Both the position numbers and the translations under genes were made by a program. Source: Agriotes lineatus (Eukaryota > Arthropoda > Insecta > Coleoptera > Elateridae). Taken from it: a stretch of DNA of 64,000 nucleotides. Where the stretch lies: NCBI GenBank assembly GCA_940337035.1, contig OW679202.1, forward strand, positions 16,246,708-16,310,707. Direction: 5' to 3'. A model generated the notes under the pieces. That model saw nothing but the letters and a program-made list of their open reading frames with translations, was not told the origin of the DNA and made no database searches. Positions 31,200 to 43,619 of this stretch are shown piece by piece (position 1 is the first letter of the stretch; every line of letters begins with the position of its first letter).

Positions 31200-31850
31200 T
31201 TGCGTGATGACAGCCTTTTCCGCTATATTTACTGCAGCATCTCTTTTGTTTCTTTCCAGTTCTTTTCTTTATCTGCGAGTAGTTCATTTACACTCCTACG
31301 TTTTTCTCGGTCTACCTCTTCAGTTTTCCCGTGTTTATTTTTATCCACCCTTTCTAGATGTCCAAACCGTCGTAGTTTTCTTTCTGCTATAGCTGGTGCC
31401 GCTGGTCTAGCACTTCTCTTATGATATTGTTCCTAACCTTGTTTTTTAAACCCCTAATGGTTAGGGCTTTACCTTTGTTTATCCGTCTGTATCCAGATTT
31501 TACATCCGTAGATTAGAGTGGGCATATAAATGTAGTATATCGTTTTAGACACTATTTGTTTTGTCTTCCTCGATGTTTCTTTATTGTTTAGAAACGTTCG
31601 ATTGGGCATTTGTAACAATTTCCCAGTTGTCTCCATTCTTCAGTGCATTTCATCATCTATTGTTTGCCTAATGAAAACCTTTCAGATTTGCAATTATATT
31701 TTCTTCTTCTTTCGGTATTACCAACGAGTTACTGTTGATTTTAGATCCACATTTACACCTTTCCAAATTTCTAGTGTTTTCCATTATTTAATTATGTTCA
31801 CACAGGACAATATCGTCCACAATAATGTACATCTCAGATTGCACTGATTG
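31200..31850 (-). pseudogene. LINE fragment (reverse transcriptase end to C-terminus)
   Basis: Minus strand from about 31840: EMYIIVDDIVLCEHN stands at the YADD position. Further on, TLIYGCKIWIQT (about 31535-31500) matches L.YG.E.W. RKLRRFGHLERVDKNKHGK and EVDREKRRSVNE (31395-31290) match the C-terminal rlrrfGHl.Rv region. The pieces are collinear but in several frames. Truncated at both ends. Confidence 0.65.
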
Positions 31851-33027
31851 AAGGTAGATTTTATTAAAATGAAGAATGCTTACCGATCGGCGTTAAGAGG
31901 GTTAAAAAAAGAGTATGTTGTAGAATAATACTACTTTGTTCAATCGGCGTTTTGTTCCAGACCACTGGGCTAAAAATTATCAATACGTCCTCGTATCTTA
32001 CTACTTAGGAAACATGTACATACAGCAAGAATGTACGTAGTAACAGGGTTATCGTTCCCGTTTTACAACAAATAGGACTTTTCCTGCCGCTTCCATTAGC
32101 GAAAGATCGCTTAACAGTAATTGAAAATCGCATTACGTTGGTGATCTACTTTCTCATATTCTTATAAATACAAGCACGCCTGCTAAGAATTCTAATGTAA
32201 AACAATATCCGTTGGTGTATTATTTGCCCTATACATACACAGGGATCCAGAATTTTCATTTGCACAATTCTGCGTGCGAGTTTCGTAATGTGCCCTCGAC
32301 ATTATTATATAATGCGAGTAATTGTTTATTGTTTACGTATTTGCTAAGGCATTGGCTTTTGCGGCTAATTTATGCTCTGAACTCAGGTGTGTCACTTTAG
32401 AAAACGTGGATCAGTTCCAGTTGTTCCCGCAGTATGTGGGACTGCCTAAATACAATTGAATTTCATTTAAATGAGAATATTACTCAATAAATCCATTACT
32501 ATGCGCGAATTTACTATGTTCGTGAGAAAATTCCGTGGGAGCTATCTACAATGCATCATCTGCAATTACTTAATGCCGGTTCCAACAAATATTTAATTTC
32601 AGATGCGACAACTTAAGAAGCGCATCTTATAATAAATCATTGTAACGTCAACCTGCATATGCTTGATTGGAAGAAATGTTGAAATAGATTGAAATCTTAC
32701 TTATTTGATAGCAATAAAAGATATTTTCTTATAAAGTGGTTCGATTATCATTGAGTGAATATTCTTATTAGTCGAAACCTCTTCTACCGCATACTCAGTA
32801 TCAGTACCTATACAGTAGGGATGTCGTACCCGGTCTAAAAGCAAACCCGGGTACCCGAAAGCAGTACCCGGGTACCCGAAATATATAATAAAAAGGTTGG
32901 TGAACATCTGAAGTAGCTACAATTTATTTCTTTTACGCCTCGAGTTTTAAACTGAACTAAATTGAAGTAGTACCTACTCACCAATTCAAACTATGCAGGT
33001 CGTCTGTTATTCGTAAATATGTTCACA
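31851..33027. other. Unassigned sequence with GGGTACCC palindromes
   Basis: Mostly AT-rich without genes. At 32815-32885 the phrase CCCGGGTACCCG occurs twice, with related ACCCGG just before. It follows AGTAGGGATGTC, which looks like a worn hAT-type terminus, but no matching right end was found. Confidence 0.4.
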
Positions 33028-33035
33028 CTTCCAAG

Positions 33036-34026
33036 TAGTGATGGGCATAACCGGACAATTTTCATAACCGAATTATTTGCATTCGAATGATATTAATAAC
33101 CGAATGATTATTTGAATAATCATTCGAATAAATTTTGGCTCTCGATTCGTTTCGATTTCGCCGGTTGGCGGTTCACCGTCATCTGCATCGGCACCGTAAC
33201 TTGCAGATAGCAGAGGAACTCAGTTAATCGTTAATTATAATAATCGTATAAATGATTTTTATTTGATTTCTAAGGAGTTTAAACCATTGAGAATAGCTAT
33301 ATCAATACTAATCATAAAGAAATTATAAATATGCGAATACAAAGTATCTATTGAATCTATTTTTAGTTCCTAAAATTCTCTAGTAGCCACCCTTCCCTTT
33401 TCGCTTGCACATCATACCGGTATATTTTAGAATCCATAATTTATCTACATTCAGCCTTTCGCGGTTCTAAGGACGCACACTTAAAATTTTAAACATCGAA
33501 ATCCACTTCTTGTCCCACGTTCATATCATATGACGACGGATGGGCATCGACTGCTCCGTTGTTTAAAATTAAATATAAATCTGTTACGATATTGGAAAAT
33601 CTTATTTCGCTTTCTGTTTATCCCTTATTAGGCATAATCAACAGCGTTTCGAAGCAAAAATTTAGGCCGTTATAAATTAATACCAACACAGCTTCGGGAA
33701 ATCTCATACTCAGCAGAGCGTTATCTTTAATAGGAACGGCCCTATAAATTTAACCGGTCGACTGGGAGTCTCAAATGTGTTAATAACATCAACAAGCAGC
33801 CGCGAGCCTCACTTGGGTCAATCAGTACAATCTGCCTTACTTATGGTTCTGAATGACGTATTATTTACAGAATTTCGATCACTCGCAGGTCGCTGAGATA
33901 CGGCACGTAGTACGTATCAATATGAGGTTATTTTTCATTCGAATACTTGGAACGAAAACCGAGTTACAGAGGTTATTTCAATAACCGGATAACCGGTTAT
34001 TTTTCATTCGAATAAGCCCATCACTA
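33036..34026. mobile_element. Non-autonomous hAT element, copy 1, 8-bp target duplication
   Basis: Ends TAGTGATGGGC at 33036 and GCCCATCACTA ending 34026 are perfect inverted repeats of the hAT type. CTTCCAAG is duplicated exactly at 33028-33035 and 34027-34034. Subterminal sequence is rich in ATAACCG/CGGTTAT and ATTCGAATAA motifs at both ends. 991 bp, no transposase frame. A second copy lies at 54814-55686. Confidence 0.95.
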
Positions 34027-34034
34027 CTTCCAAG

Positions 34035-34555
34035 TGCTATCAAATCCAAGTACGTGACTTTTTGTCCAAAATTGGTAGCAGCATCAACATCACACAGATG
34101 ATGTTTATGTTACTTCATCCCACACTGACGCGATTTATTATTGTACTATTGATTTGTTGCAATATTTCCGTGAAGCGGACAAAAATCTATAGTTCAGTTT
34201 CCCAGATGTTGTGTAATAGCATCGGACGTATGCCTACCCTACGAGCACGTAGCTCTACCTGTGAAGGTTTTAGCGAGAATTTGTATTGGGCTTGTCGGCA
34301 CGATCTAAGGAGGGGTTGGAAGAATGACATAACATTGCCATATTATTAATAAATTTACAGCCTCAACGTGCATTAACATTAGCACCAACAGCTAACAATA
34401 ACAAATCGATGTGATGCACAGTTACTCACAGTTTTTCAATAGTACACCTTTGTTATCTGCTGCTCGGGCTTCAGTACTTCCACAAATTACTCGGTATGGT
34501 AATAGACCTAAAAACGAACACATGACGAACCAGACTCAAAGACAAAATCAGACAT
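34035..34555. other. No recognised gene
   Basis: Contains unremarkable short frames (34062-34349 plus and part of 34411-34788) with no family resemblance. Confidence 0.35.
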
Positions 34556-34559
34556 TAAA

Positions 34560-34795
34560 GAAGCACTATTTTATTCGATGTAGTATCGGATGTAGGCCTC
34601 CATTGTTACTTTCCACTCTTCCAGCTCTTGTGTTTTGTCTGTGGACGACCTATGCCTCTTTTACCCATCCAGGTTCTCCATTGTGGCAATTCCTTGTTTA
34701 CGTTCCGTGGGTGCCGTTGTATCCTGCCCATCTCCGCTTTCGTGTGGGTGTGTGTTCGGATGCATCTATAACCTTAATTTTTGAGTGAATATCCT
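34560..34795 (-). pseudogene. LINE C-terminal fragment (tentative)
   Basis: On the minus strand TWMGKRGIGRPQTKHKSW (about 34685-34630) resembles the W....R..GRPq.RW tail of I/Jockey/RTE-type LINEs. It is followed by an EAYI-like end. It lies downstream (minus sense) of the reverse transcriptase fragment at 35052-35300, with a SINE between, so both may be one decayed LINE. Confidence 0.4.
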
Positions 34796-34877
34796 GGTTA
34801 CTAATTCAATCTTATAATGTAGGTGTAACATTTTTCTCTCTATTTCTCTGCGTTTTGCTCGGTTAAGTTTCTAGTCA

Positions 34878-35045
34878 ACAGCAGAAGCCGGGTAGGGCAG
34901 TTCGGAAAACGCTGGGCTTACATTAAGCAGTCCTCGGTTCGAATCCCGCGGGGGCCGGAATTTTTCCGCAGCCTCGGAGATTGGAATCGGAATCGGTGAG
35001 ACAATTCACAGTTGGGCCTATACTCTCTGTCGTAAGTGTGACGGA
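34878..35045 (+). mobile_element. tRNA-derived SINE
   Basis: TAGGGCAGTTCGG (34893-34905) fits an RNA polymerase III A box. GGTTCGAATCC (34936-34946) is a perfect B box at the right spacing. The tRNA-like head is followed by an unrelated body to about 35045. It sits between two minus-strand LINE pieces. Confidence 0.75.
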
Positions 35046-35051
35046 ATTCAT

Positions 35052-35300
35052 CTGTTTTTAACTATTTATATTTTGGCAAATGCTAATCTTATGAATTAGT
35101 TTGTTTGAGCTGTTTGGTTTAGTTTTCCTGGTTTTAATAATTTTCCTATGTAATTTGTCTGAATATTCCATTACTTGATTGTTTATGGTAATATTTGTAT
35201 TTTTTGTTGATATTATTTCTGGTTTTTGTATGTTAATTTTTAGTTCTACATTTTCTGGCTCTAGATTAAGATGTTCAATCATATTTTGCAGTTCTTCAAT
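35052..35300 (-). pseudogene. LINE reverse transcriptase C-terminal fragment
   Basis: Minus-strand frame of 74 codons with VELKINIQKPEII, corresponding to the gLkiN..KTk.m motif after the catalytic site of LINE reverse transcriptases, then TNITINNQVMEYSDKL in the place of the ...vekYLG motif. Short and truncated on both sides. Confidence 0.6.
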
Positions 35301-37340
35301 GTCTAGTTAGAGAAGCACTCTAAACATTAAATAAAACTGGAGAAAGACTAGTTGTATTGAGCTAGAAAGTAGGTAGTGGAGTTCCCTTTTATGATCTTGT
35401 TCTATTAAGTAGTACCTGGGGTGACCGTCGTTTTTTTTACCGGTTCACAATATTACAAAGTTGTAGGTGGTGTCATATGTACCCTTTCTTCATGTGCCAG
35501 AAGCCTTCTTATTTTTTTATGCCTTAATGTAGGTTACCGTATTCATTTATTATCATTTCTTCGTCTACTATACATGAATCCATTCGAAATTGATTTAAGA
35601 AAAGCAATATATTTTTCTAATGTGGTTGAAGGCGATGATCATTATATGTATACCTATCACTATCATGTAAATAATGTAGGTACAAAGGTTGTTAATTGCT
35701 TAATATCACAAGTGATTTGGAATAAAGTAATCAATATAAATAGAAAATTCATAAAGGAAATTATATGCTTTACAATACAACGGGCCCTTCCTGCCCATTA
35801 TGTATCGACATCGACCATTAGATTGAGTTGTGATAGTGCAGAAACCAGTATCGGATTTACATACCTATTAAGTTCCTGAGAAATACTGACTAATTAATCG
35901 AAGACTGTCATTCATCTATTTTAATCGTATAGGAACGTAGCCCAAGTCGATATACATTTCGTCATATAAGCAGTTCATTGCATTTGCACACTTTCGATAA
36001 CACTTTGTTTTGTGGAAGCTATAAATGGTTTTAATTTGTTATAATGGTAATTTTGGGATTTTCTCGATTATCACATATCGGTTTAAATTCTGACAAATAC
36101 AAGAAAGTAGATCAAAAAATATCATCTCGACCGAAAGGAATGTTAGTATGTCACTATGTGGGTCTGCTGCCTATATAATTTTCACGGAAGCAATTGACCC
36201 TAAAACTAATCTTGTTTTTGTTTACAAAAAATGACAATGAAACGGAAAGTTGTTCTATACTTTTAAAGAAAACGTGGACAACTTCTAACGAAATGTCTTC
36301 ACGTCAAGTGAGAGGCCGTGACCGACACAATGAGTTTAATTCCAAGTTATTAGCCGGAAACCAAATCGTTAACAATATATTTTCATTAATTTGGTTATGC
36401 CGAGGTAGCGTATAATTCCCTCAAAATTAAAAAACGTCCAAAGGCCTCTAAAATCTTTTAATTATTTATAGGAATTTGAAGTATGTTCCACAGATACTTT
36501 TTTTAATACAAACGTGTTTTTTTTCAACGTAGCTGTTATGTTAATCAAGTGGCATTGTGGGTGAGTGACTTGATATATATGACTCTTCTAATATAGCCTG
36601 TTTAAATATTTGGGAATATTCGTACGTTGTTATTATTTATTTGGTTGATACATTAATACAGGCATATACCTCTTAGTATTGAGAGTGCTGACATATAGGG
36701 CTATAATTATGTATCGTCATTATACAGAGTGAGCATCAAGAATGGAATAAGGGTTATACCTATTGATGTTAATATATATTTTTTCAAAAACATTTGACTA
36801 AATAGTGTTCATTGGAATTAGTCTACATTTTGGCGCAATCAGTTAATTTTTTCTTTGGTGCATTTGGCTGGTGACCTCATCGACTTTCTTCCATAATTTA
36901 GTACGTTTAGTACACATCTTGCCAGTAACTTAAAATCAAGGCAATATTGAGAATAATCAAAATTACATAATTTATGGCAACCCAGTTCAATTTACTTATG
37001 TTATTTGCATAATTAACATGATATTTTTATAATGTGTTTCCAAAACTATTATTCTGTCCAAATCGTTTTATGATAATTCAGACATTAGTGTTATTTATTG
37101 TAGACTGCCCAAACGAATTGCACTTCGAAGTTCAATCGATAACATATATAAAGAACTATATGCTGGCGATAGTTACAATTAACGTTTGATTAGAAATAAT
37201 ATTTAAAAGCATAAAATCAATTGCAAAAACGCCAAAAATTAACTCGAACTAGAAGGCAAACTAGTTATTGAGTAGCAAGTACTAATAAGCGTTATTTTCA
37301 ATTCTCTTTAATTTTTGTCTTGCAAAACTACTATTAAATA
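35301..37340. other. No recognised gene
   Basis: A plus-strand frame of 152 codons at 35421-35879 has no recognisable family, biased hydrophobic N-terminus and no supporting context; I regard it as chance. The rest is AT-rich non-coding sequence. Confidence 0.35.
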
Positions 37341-37344
37341 CTGC

Positions 37345-38750
37345 GATCTATCTAAATAACCGAGGGGTGCGTGACCTACCTGCACATATTTTTATCTCGT
37401 TACAACGCTGCGGCAACTATGAAATCAGTAAATAACATTTAAAATGTTATCAAAATGTTAAAACACTCATAGAAACATTTAAAATGTTATCAAAATGTCA
37501 AACTCTCGTAAAAAAACCACAGTATATAGGTACTCCATGCCCAGTTTTGCATAATGCTATCTAGCTAAATAATTAAGGGGTGCCTGAACTACCTACTCAT
37601 ATGGACAGGGACTAGGATATACACTGTATTTTTTCATCTCGTTACAACGCTGTGGCAACTATGAAAATAGTTTATTTAAAATGTTATTAAAATATTAAAC
37701 AGTCATAAAAACATTTAAAATGTTATCAAAATGTTGGAATACTCAATACTCCATCATCAGTTTTGCATAATGCCATCTAGCTAAATAATTACGGGGTGTC
37801 TGAACTACCTGCTCATATGGATATGGACATGTACTAGGATATACACTGTGTTTTTTTTTCATCTCGTTACAACGCTGTTGCAACTATGAAATTAGTTTAT
37901 TTAAAATGTTATTAAAATATTAAACACTCATAAAAAAACATTTAAAATGTTATAAAAATGTTAAACACTCAGTACTCCATCACCAGTTTTGTATAATGCC
38001 ATCTAGGTAAATAATTAAGGGGTGCCTGAACTACCTGCTCATATGGACATGGACTAGGATATACACTGTGTTTTTTTAATCTCGTTACAACGCTGTGGCA
38101 ACTATGAAATTAGTTTATTTAAAATGTTATTAAAATATTAAACACTCATAAAAAACATTTAAAATGTTATAAAAATGTTAAACACTCAGTACTCCATCAC
38201 CAGTTTTGTATAATGCCATCTAGGTAAATAATTAAGGGGTGCCTGAACTCATTTGGACATGGACTAGGATATACACCGTGTTTTTTTAATCTCGTTACAA
38301 CGCTGTGGCAACTATGAAATTAGTTTATTTAAAATGTTATTAAAATATTAAACACTCATAAAAACATTTAAAATGTTATCAAAATGTTGAATACGCAATA
38401 CTCCATCACCAGTTTTGCAAAATGCGATCTAGCTAAATAATTACGGGGTGTCTGAACTACCTGCTCATATGGATATGGACATGGACTAGGATATACACTG
38501 TGTTGTTTCATCTCGTTACAACGCTGTGCCAACTATGAAATTAGTTTATTTAAAATGTTATTAAAATATTAAACACTCATAAAAAACATTTAAAATGTTA
38601 TCAAAATGTTAAACACTCATAAGAAAACTACATTACTCCATCACCAGTTTTGCATAATGCGATCTAGCTAAATAATTAGCGGGCGCCTGGACTACCTGCT
38701 CATATGGACATGGACTAAGTTTTATATAGGTATTCCATGTCCAGTTTTGC
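37345..38750. repeat. Satellite-like tandem array, about 210-242 bp x 6
   Basis: The phrase CTCGTTACAACGCTG recurs at 37396, 37638, 37863, 38081, 38291 and 38512, giving periods of 242, 225, 218, 210 and 221. Each unit also holds AACTATGAAATTAGTTTATT, repeated AAAATGTTAT blocks, CTCCATCACCAGTTTTG, GCTAAATAATTA, GGGGTGCCTGAACTACCTG and CATATGGACATGG. Units differ by small indels and substitutions. Non-coding. Confidence 0.92.
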
Positions 38751-41700
38751 CGATTCCACAGTAATTAAGCTTACTATAAAACCATTCTAATTCCCCGAAA
38801 AGTGCCGTTGCTCGTCTTAGGCCAAATTTCGCTAGCTTGGTAGGAAATGCCCATGAACAATATGTTGAACTGTTTCTTGTTGAAGCTACTAGTTATGAAC
38901 GAATTATTACGGTTACTCGTGAGATTTGGGATTTGATCGAAACCTCTCTGGTAGGCTAGGAATTTCGATATAGTGTAAGAACAAAGATTCGGGGTTCGGG
39001 GCTAATTTTTTGTCACAGTGTGTAGGCGCACCCCAGAGTACACGCAATTTTTAATGGTGCACTCTAAACGGGAAACATTTGGTATCGGACCTCAAATTTC
39101 CAACTAATTAAATCAGAAAAAATAGTTTCGGGCGTAGAAGCGCTGTAGGGTAAAATTGCGAACGTGATTTCGTCGAACTTATTAGGTTATTTGCAGGCGT
39201 TGTTATTCTTGTAATACTCTATACCGACAATAGTTTAAAGTTTAAAGTTTAAAGCAAAATATGGGTTGACGTCAAATCAATGAAATCGTGATTTGGAGTG
39301 ACCTAGTCACAGCGTATATTTTTTCCTGGATTTAGATGAGTCCTCATGCATAAATTTACAGGCTGGGGGCTCACCAAGAATTCCGTAACGCCCATTCGGT
39401 CTAAGGGTTGTAAATAAGATAAGAAACACGACACTGGCGGAAGGAAGGAGACTAGCGGGCCCTTTCTTTCATGTGTCATGTGGTCACACACACACGTTTG
39501 TAAACACAAACAGCCAAATTCCACAACCAGGCATGCAAACAAGAATAAACAAATAATTACGACATTTAATGGTGCGTGTTCGGGATTATAGTGCTTACAG
39601 TGGGTTTTTGGGCCCCCGCGGCGCTCCCACGTAGCATTTACTAGCCGAATGTTAACTAAACCAATTAGCTCCAACTCATGTCAGTGTGATCTGCATCTTC
39701 GGTTGCCGCCCTGCAGAAGACCAGAATCACAAGGCATTTGTGGGAAATTAATATCCCAGGCTATCCAGGTGCGCTTCCTGGACCACTGAAGTTAGGTACT
39801 TACAAGGTAATGGGTTAGCGATCATCTTGCCGAATGTGCGCTGCTCCCAGGCTCGATAGTAACAAGCAACACTTCAACAATTACATAAGCGCTCTTGCAG
39901 TGGAAATGCCACCCTCTGTGGTATCACGTTTCGGACCCACACAAGCACGTTTCGAACCGCCAACTGCCCGCCAAGCCCACGAGATTTTTAAGCTACTCCC
40001 TGCCCCTTAAAATAACTTCGGACTCGGTTCGATTCTAGAACTATTCGAACATATATTTATTCAAAGGCTTCTAATCATGAAAAAACTAATAAATGAGAGA
40101 CTGGAATATTTACAAATACAAAATAAATGGTGCGAATATAAATACTACAACAATAGTTATGTATTGATGCGTTCAATATGGCGTTTTGTTGTTCAATGGA
40201 GGTCGAAGATACCTCGGATATTATTATTATTTGTTGTAGGGGAAAGCTATTTTTCACAAAAGCTCTTATCAAATTCTGATATAGCCTGTAGAGGATCAAA
40301 AATTGCGAATACAACTTACTTCAAAACTGAAAGTTGTTGCACATTAAAAGTAGCAATTTTTCTTGATATTAAAATACATTTTTCCTTGTATTTAAAAAAT
40401 TCTTGAAGATTAACGGCAGTTGATCAATTTTTGGGCCACCCTGCATGCTCCAACCAAAGAAATATCAAATCAAATTGTAAAAGAGAACAAGTTTTCCCAC
40501 TTTTCTATTCATCTTTGGAATAAAAAAGTATGAAGGAGAAATTATATTTTCCGAAGTATTTTAGAATCTGTTAGATTTCACCGGAAAGAAAACTCAATTC
40601 TTATTTTTATAGTATTTCTATAATTTCATATTTTTAGAAGCAGAATTAAAACCCAAATATAGTAAGCGCGCATTTATTGACTTTGGAAAAATGTATTTCT
40701 TTAAAATTTCTGTCTTTAATCGAGGATTTCATAAAACAACAGAACTGCTCCAGTCATCCTCTAATTTTCATTTTCTTTATTACAGAAATTAGTAGCAAAA
40801 TAGTGGTTTCCTCGTTTTAGGATTTTGGTTCGCGCGTAGACATTTCACCGCATATATGCAATTTTTTTTACCTACTTCCCCAGCATATACTGTTTTTTTT
40901 TTCTAAATAAGTATGGAAAGTGTAAAGGGTAATTTCAAAGTCATTATAAATGCATTTTATAAGTTTCAAAATACATTATTGTTAGTAGAGAAGAGTGATT
41001 GTATGACCAGGATGCATATAGTTAAAAATAAGTTTTTTTTAAATCGGCAGTGAACAACATCGAAATCGTCATTAAAATACGAGAAATCGGTAATGAAGTA
41101 ATCCATTATTTTACGATTTTTTACAGTTAGCGGGGTAACATAACCATAAAATTTGGTCAAAAAATGTTCATTTCGCTATTTCTCGATTTAAAAAAAACAA
41201 TATGCACCTCGACACTGGAAGTTTATTTTTATCCCTGATGTGGTTTATTTGCCTAGGCCCTACAGGTCTCTGCAACTAAATCCGCATTCGTTATAAAAAG
41301 TTAAACTGCAGTGCCTTGGTATACAAATAACTATTGTTCTACAGAGGTCTTTATCTAAGGTCCAAGATCAAGTCAGACGACTGTTGTGAAAAAAAAAGAT
41401 ATTAGAAAATAAGCTCTCCTACTTCATTACAGGTACATGTACTAATGATTCGTGGTGCCATGGTGCTAGAAAATTAAAACAGTTTGTTTTTCACGGAAAA
41501 TATCTTCCTTTAATTAAATTGAATCTTGGGTTTTTGACGTTCGCTGTTTCATAAAAGAAAATATTTTTTCTTGCTAGACGTTTTGACGAATTGGCTACGG
41601 ATTTTTTCTTTTCTACAATATATAATTACATTAAATTACTTAATATATTAATATTAAAGATACACATAAGATGTTTGCAAATTCTCGTGTTTTTCAATTT

Positions 41701-42063
41701 AAATAACGAAACTACCATAACTTCGACGTAAAAGGTGAATATGTTTTCTCCAATTAATTTCTCACTTTATGCAATCTAATATTGTAAGCTTATAAAAGAT
41801 TGACACTACTTCTGAGCCACCAAGTATAGTTTCTTGATTTTTAGATCTTTTTATCAAACAATTACCTATGTATTTTGCGAAAATCCAAGAAGCCTAGAAT
41901 CAAAAAAGGGCACCGCAAAAAAAAACTTGCTAAACCAAACAACTGTTGACCATAATTATTTACAGAATAGGTAAAACTGTTTTCTAATACCTTTCTAATA
42001 AAACTGAAAAATTTAAGCGAAACACTGGGTAATGCGAATTACATTAATTCGCAAAGATAAAAA
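38751..42063. other. Long stretch without recognised gene
   Basis: AT-rich sequence. TTTAAAG is repeated three times at 39233-39254. A minus-strand frame of 123 codons (39303-39674) and paired frames at 40075-40406 have no family resemblance. A GC-richer part at 39300-40000 could hide an old retroelement, which I could not identify. Confidence 0.35.
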
Positions 42064-42147
42064 ATTATTGCAATGAGATTTTAACCTACGTTCCCGGAGG
42101 GGATCTCATTTCAAGTCAGACGTCTTAACCGTTTCGCCACGAATAAT
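42064..42147 (-). pseudogene. tRNA-Ser(UGA) pseudogene
   Basis: The minus strand reads GTGGCGAAACGGTTAAGACG, then TCTGACTTGAAATGAGA with anticodon TGA in the loop, the long variable-arm part CCCCTCCGGGAACG, then GTAGGTTAAAATCTCAT. This is the tRNA-Ser(UGA) pattern over 84 nt, the usual length. The acceptor stem still pairs (ATTATT with AATAAT). The anticodon stem has one mismatch, and the T arm has lost its pairing and the TTCGA loop. It is therefore a decayed gene or a tRNA-derived repeat. Confidence 0.75.
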
Positions 42148-43450
42148 ACGTAACACACAGGCTTATCGTTGTATTATACAGGGTAGGGTGACGACAAGAG
42201 GAAGTAAGTCCAATCGCGGACGATGAAAACGTAAAGCACGCAGGCACAGCATACCTTATACAAGATTGTTTTGGAAAAGCTCACAGCACGTTGGGAGATG
42301 TTTATATCAACCATCTTTATAGACATGATATGAGGAATTTCTCGTATTTTTGTTATTTTCTTAAGGTTCCCCCTTTGTAAAATAACATGGTTAGTTTCAA
42401 AGACGAATGTATTAAAATAGCAGTGTCGTGTCCCCGCTGAAGCTAGGAACGACCCGGCGTTTATTTGAGAACAATCCTGCAATGAAACATATTCCTCCGT
42501 TCGATAATCAAGTTTAACATGCGGCCCGTGCAAGACTCTACCGACTACTTGATAAACAACGAACGGTTGGTTTTCTAGGCGAATTTGACATTTTTGTGAA
42601 AAGGTAAGGCACTCCTTTACCGCGTTCTCAATACGCAATACCTGACTATTATTTTATGCCAGCAATGGCGTGGAATGAATGAAATTTTATCACATAAATT
42701 CTTAAGGCGCCGCAGCATACGTGTCACGTCGCTTTTTCTCACTACAAAAATAAAGAAAAGAATTTAAGTGCACTTTTATTAATCGAATTTACAGTTGCAC
42801 CGGGCGAATTAAATAGTGTTAATTAGTGTGTTATTACCTGCAGCCTACACTGCTTGTCGCATGTCCTTGGCGCCCCATTCTCTACGTCTAACGTACTTCT
42901 AGTACTATTCAGCAACGTGGTCGACTATTTGATGGAAGCTGCACGTCAACAATGATGAAATCGACTTGATGCTCGCCTATGTTTAACCATGATGTCACTA
43001 CTCTGTGTATTCTGTCTTTTGCGGTATTTTATAATTCGACAGACCTTTAAATTTAACATGTTTGAAAGTTTGTGTGTGATACGTGAGTAATAGCTTATGG
43101 CAACACAAGTCGTGTGCGTGGATGCTAATTTAGACAATAAAATCACTGAAAACCAATAACGATCTTCCCTAAACTTATTTTCTTTATTATCTGTTGGGCA
43201 CTAGTAACTAGAGAAAAATATTGGTTAAATCCGTACTTGGGCACTCCTTAATTATTTAAGAGCCAGCACATAAAGCACCAGCCTCTACATTGCAAGGTAA
43301 ATGAGGTTACAGATAATACGCATACTTTGCATGGGGCTCATCTTCGATTGTCATCAAGCTACTTTGGAAGTTAGTTAGAAGTGTTTTTGTTAAAAATTCC
43401 TCGATAAAACCCAGGAAAAGCTTGGACATCTCCATAACTTTTCGTAATAA
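42148..43450. other. No recognised gene
   Basis: A minus-strand frame of 154 codons at 42174-42638 has no recognisable domain and starts and ends without context. TACAGGGTAGGGTGAC at 42177-42192 resembles a lone mariner-type terminus. Other sequence is AT-rich. Confidence 0.35.
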
Positions 43451-43454
43451 CTAA

Positions 43455-43615
43455 ACATTGATCTGTGACCACTGGATTAAAAAACGGGATTCGATTCTCG
43501 TTGACTGTCATGTAGCAGTTTCGGCATCAGGTTGCACTCAACCCCTGAAATGCAGTACCACCTGTGATCATAATACGCAGCTGAAGCGAAACGCTAGCCA
43601 AGTTACCTTCCCTCA
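43455..43615 (+). repeat. Possible tRNA-derived SINE remnant
   Basis: GGGATTCGATTCTCG (43487-43501) resembles a polymerase III B box. The A box is not convincing, and no second copy was seen in this window. Confidence 0.25.
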
Positions 43616-43619
43616 ATGC

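Noticed and set aside
35421..35879. Plus-strand frame of 152 codons
   Set aside because: Not recognised, composition follows the local AT-rich sequence, no splice or promoter signals that support it.
37345..38750. CRISPR-like interpretation of the repeat array
   Set aside because: Units are more than 200 bp, adjacent, without unique spacers, and the genome is eukaryotic.
39303..39674. Minus-strand frame of 123 codons
   Set aside because: No domain, hydrophobic and Cys-rich by composition, no regulatory context; most likely a chance frame.
39720..39990. GC-richer stretch with a TGGGTTAGC-like A box and AGGCTCGATAGT
   Set aside because: The B box is poor and spacing is wrong; not sufficient to call a SINE or tRNA gene.
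42174..42638. Minus-strand frame of 154 codons
   Set aside because: No family resemblance and no context; length is possible by chance in a 64-kb window.
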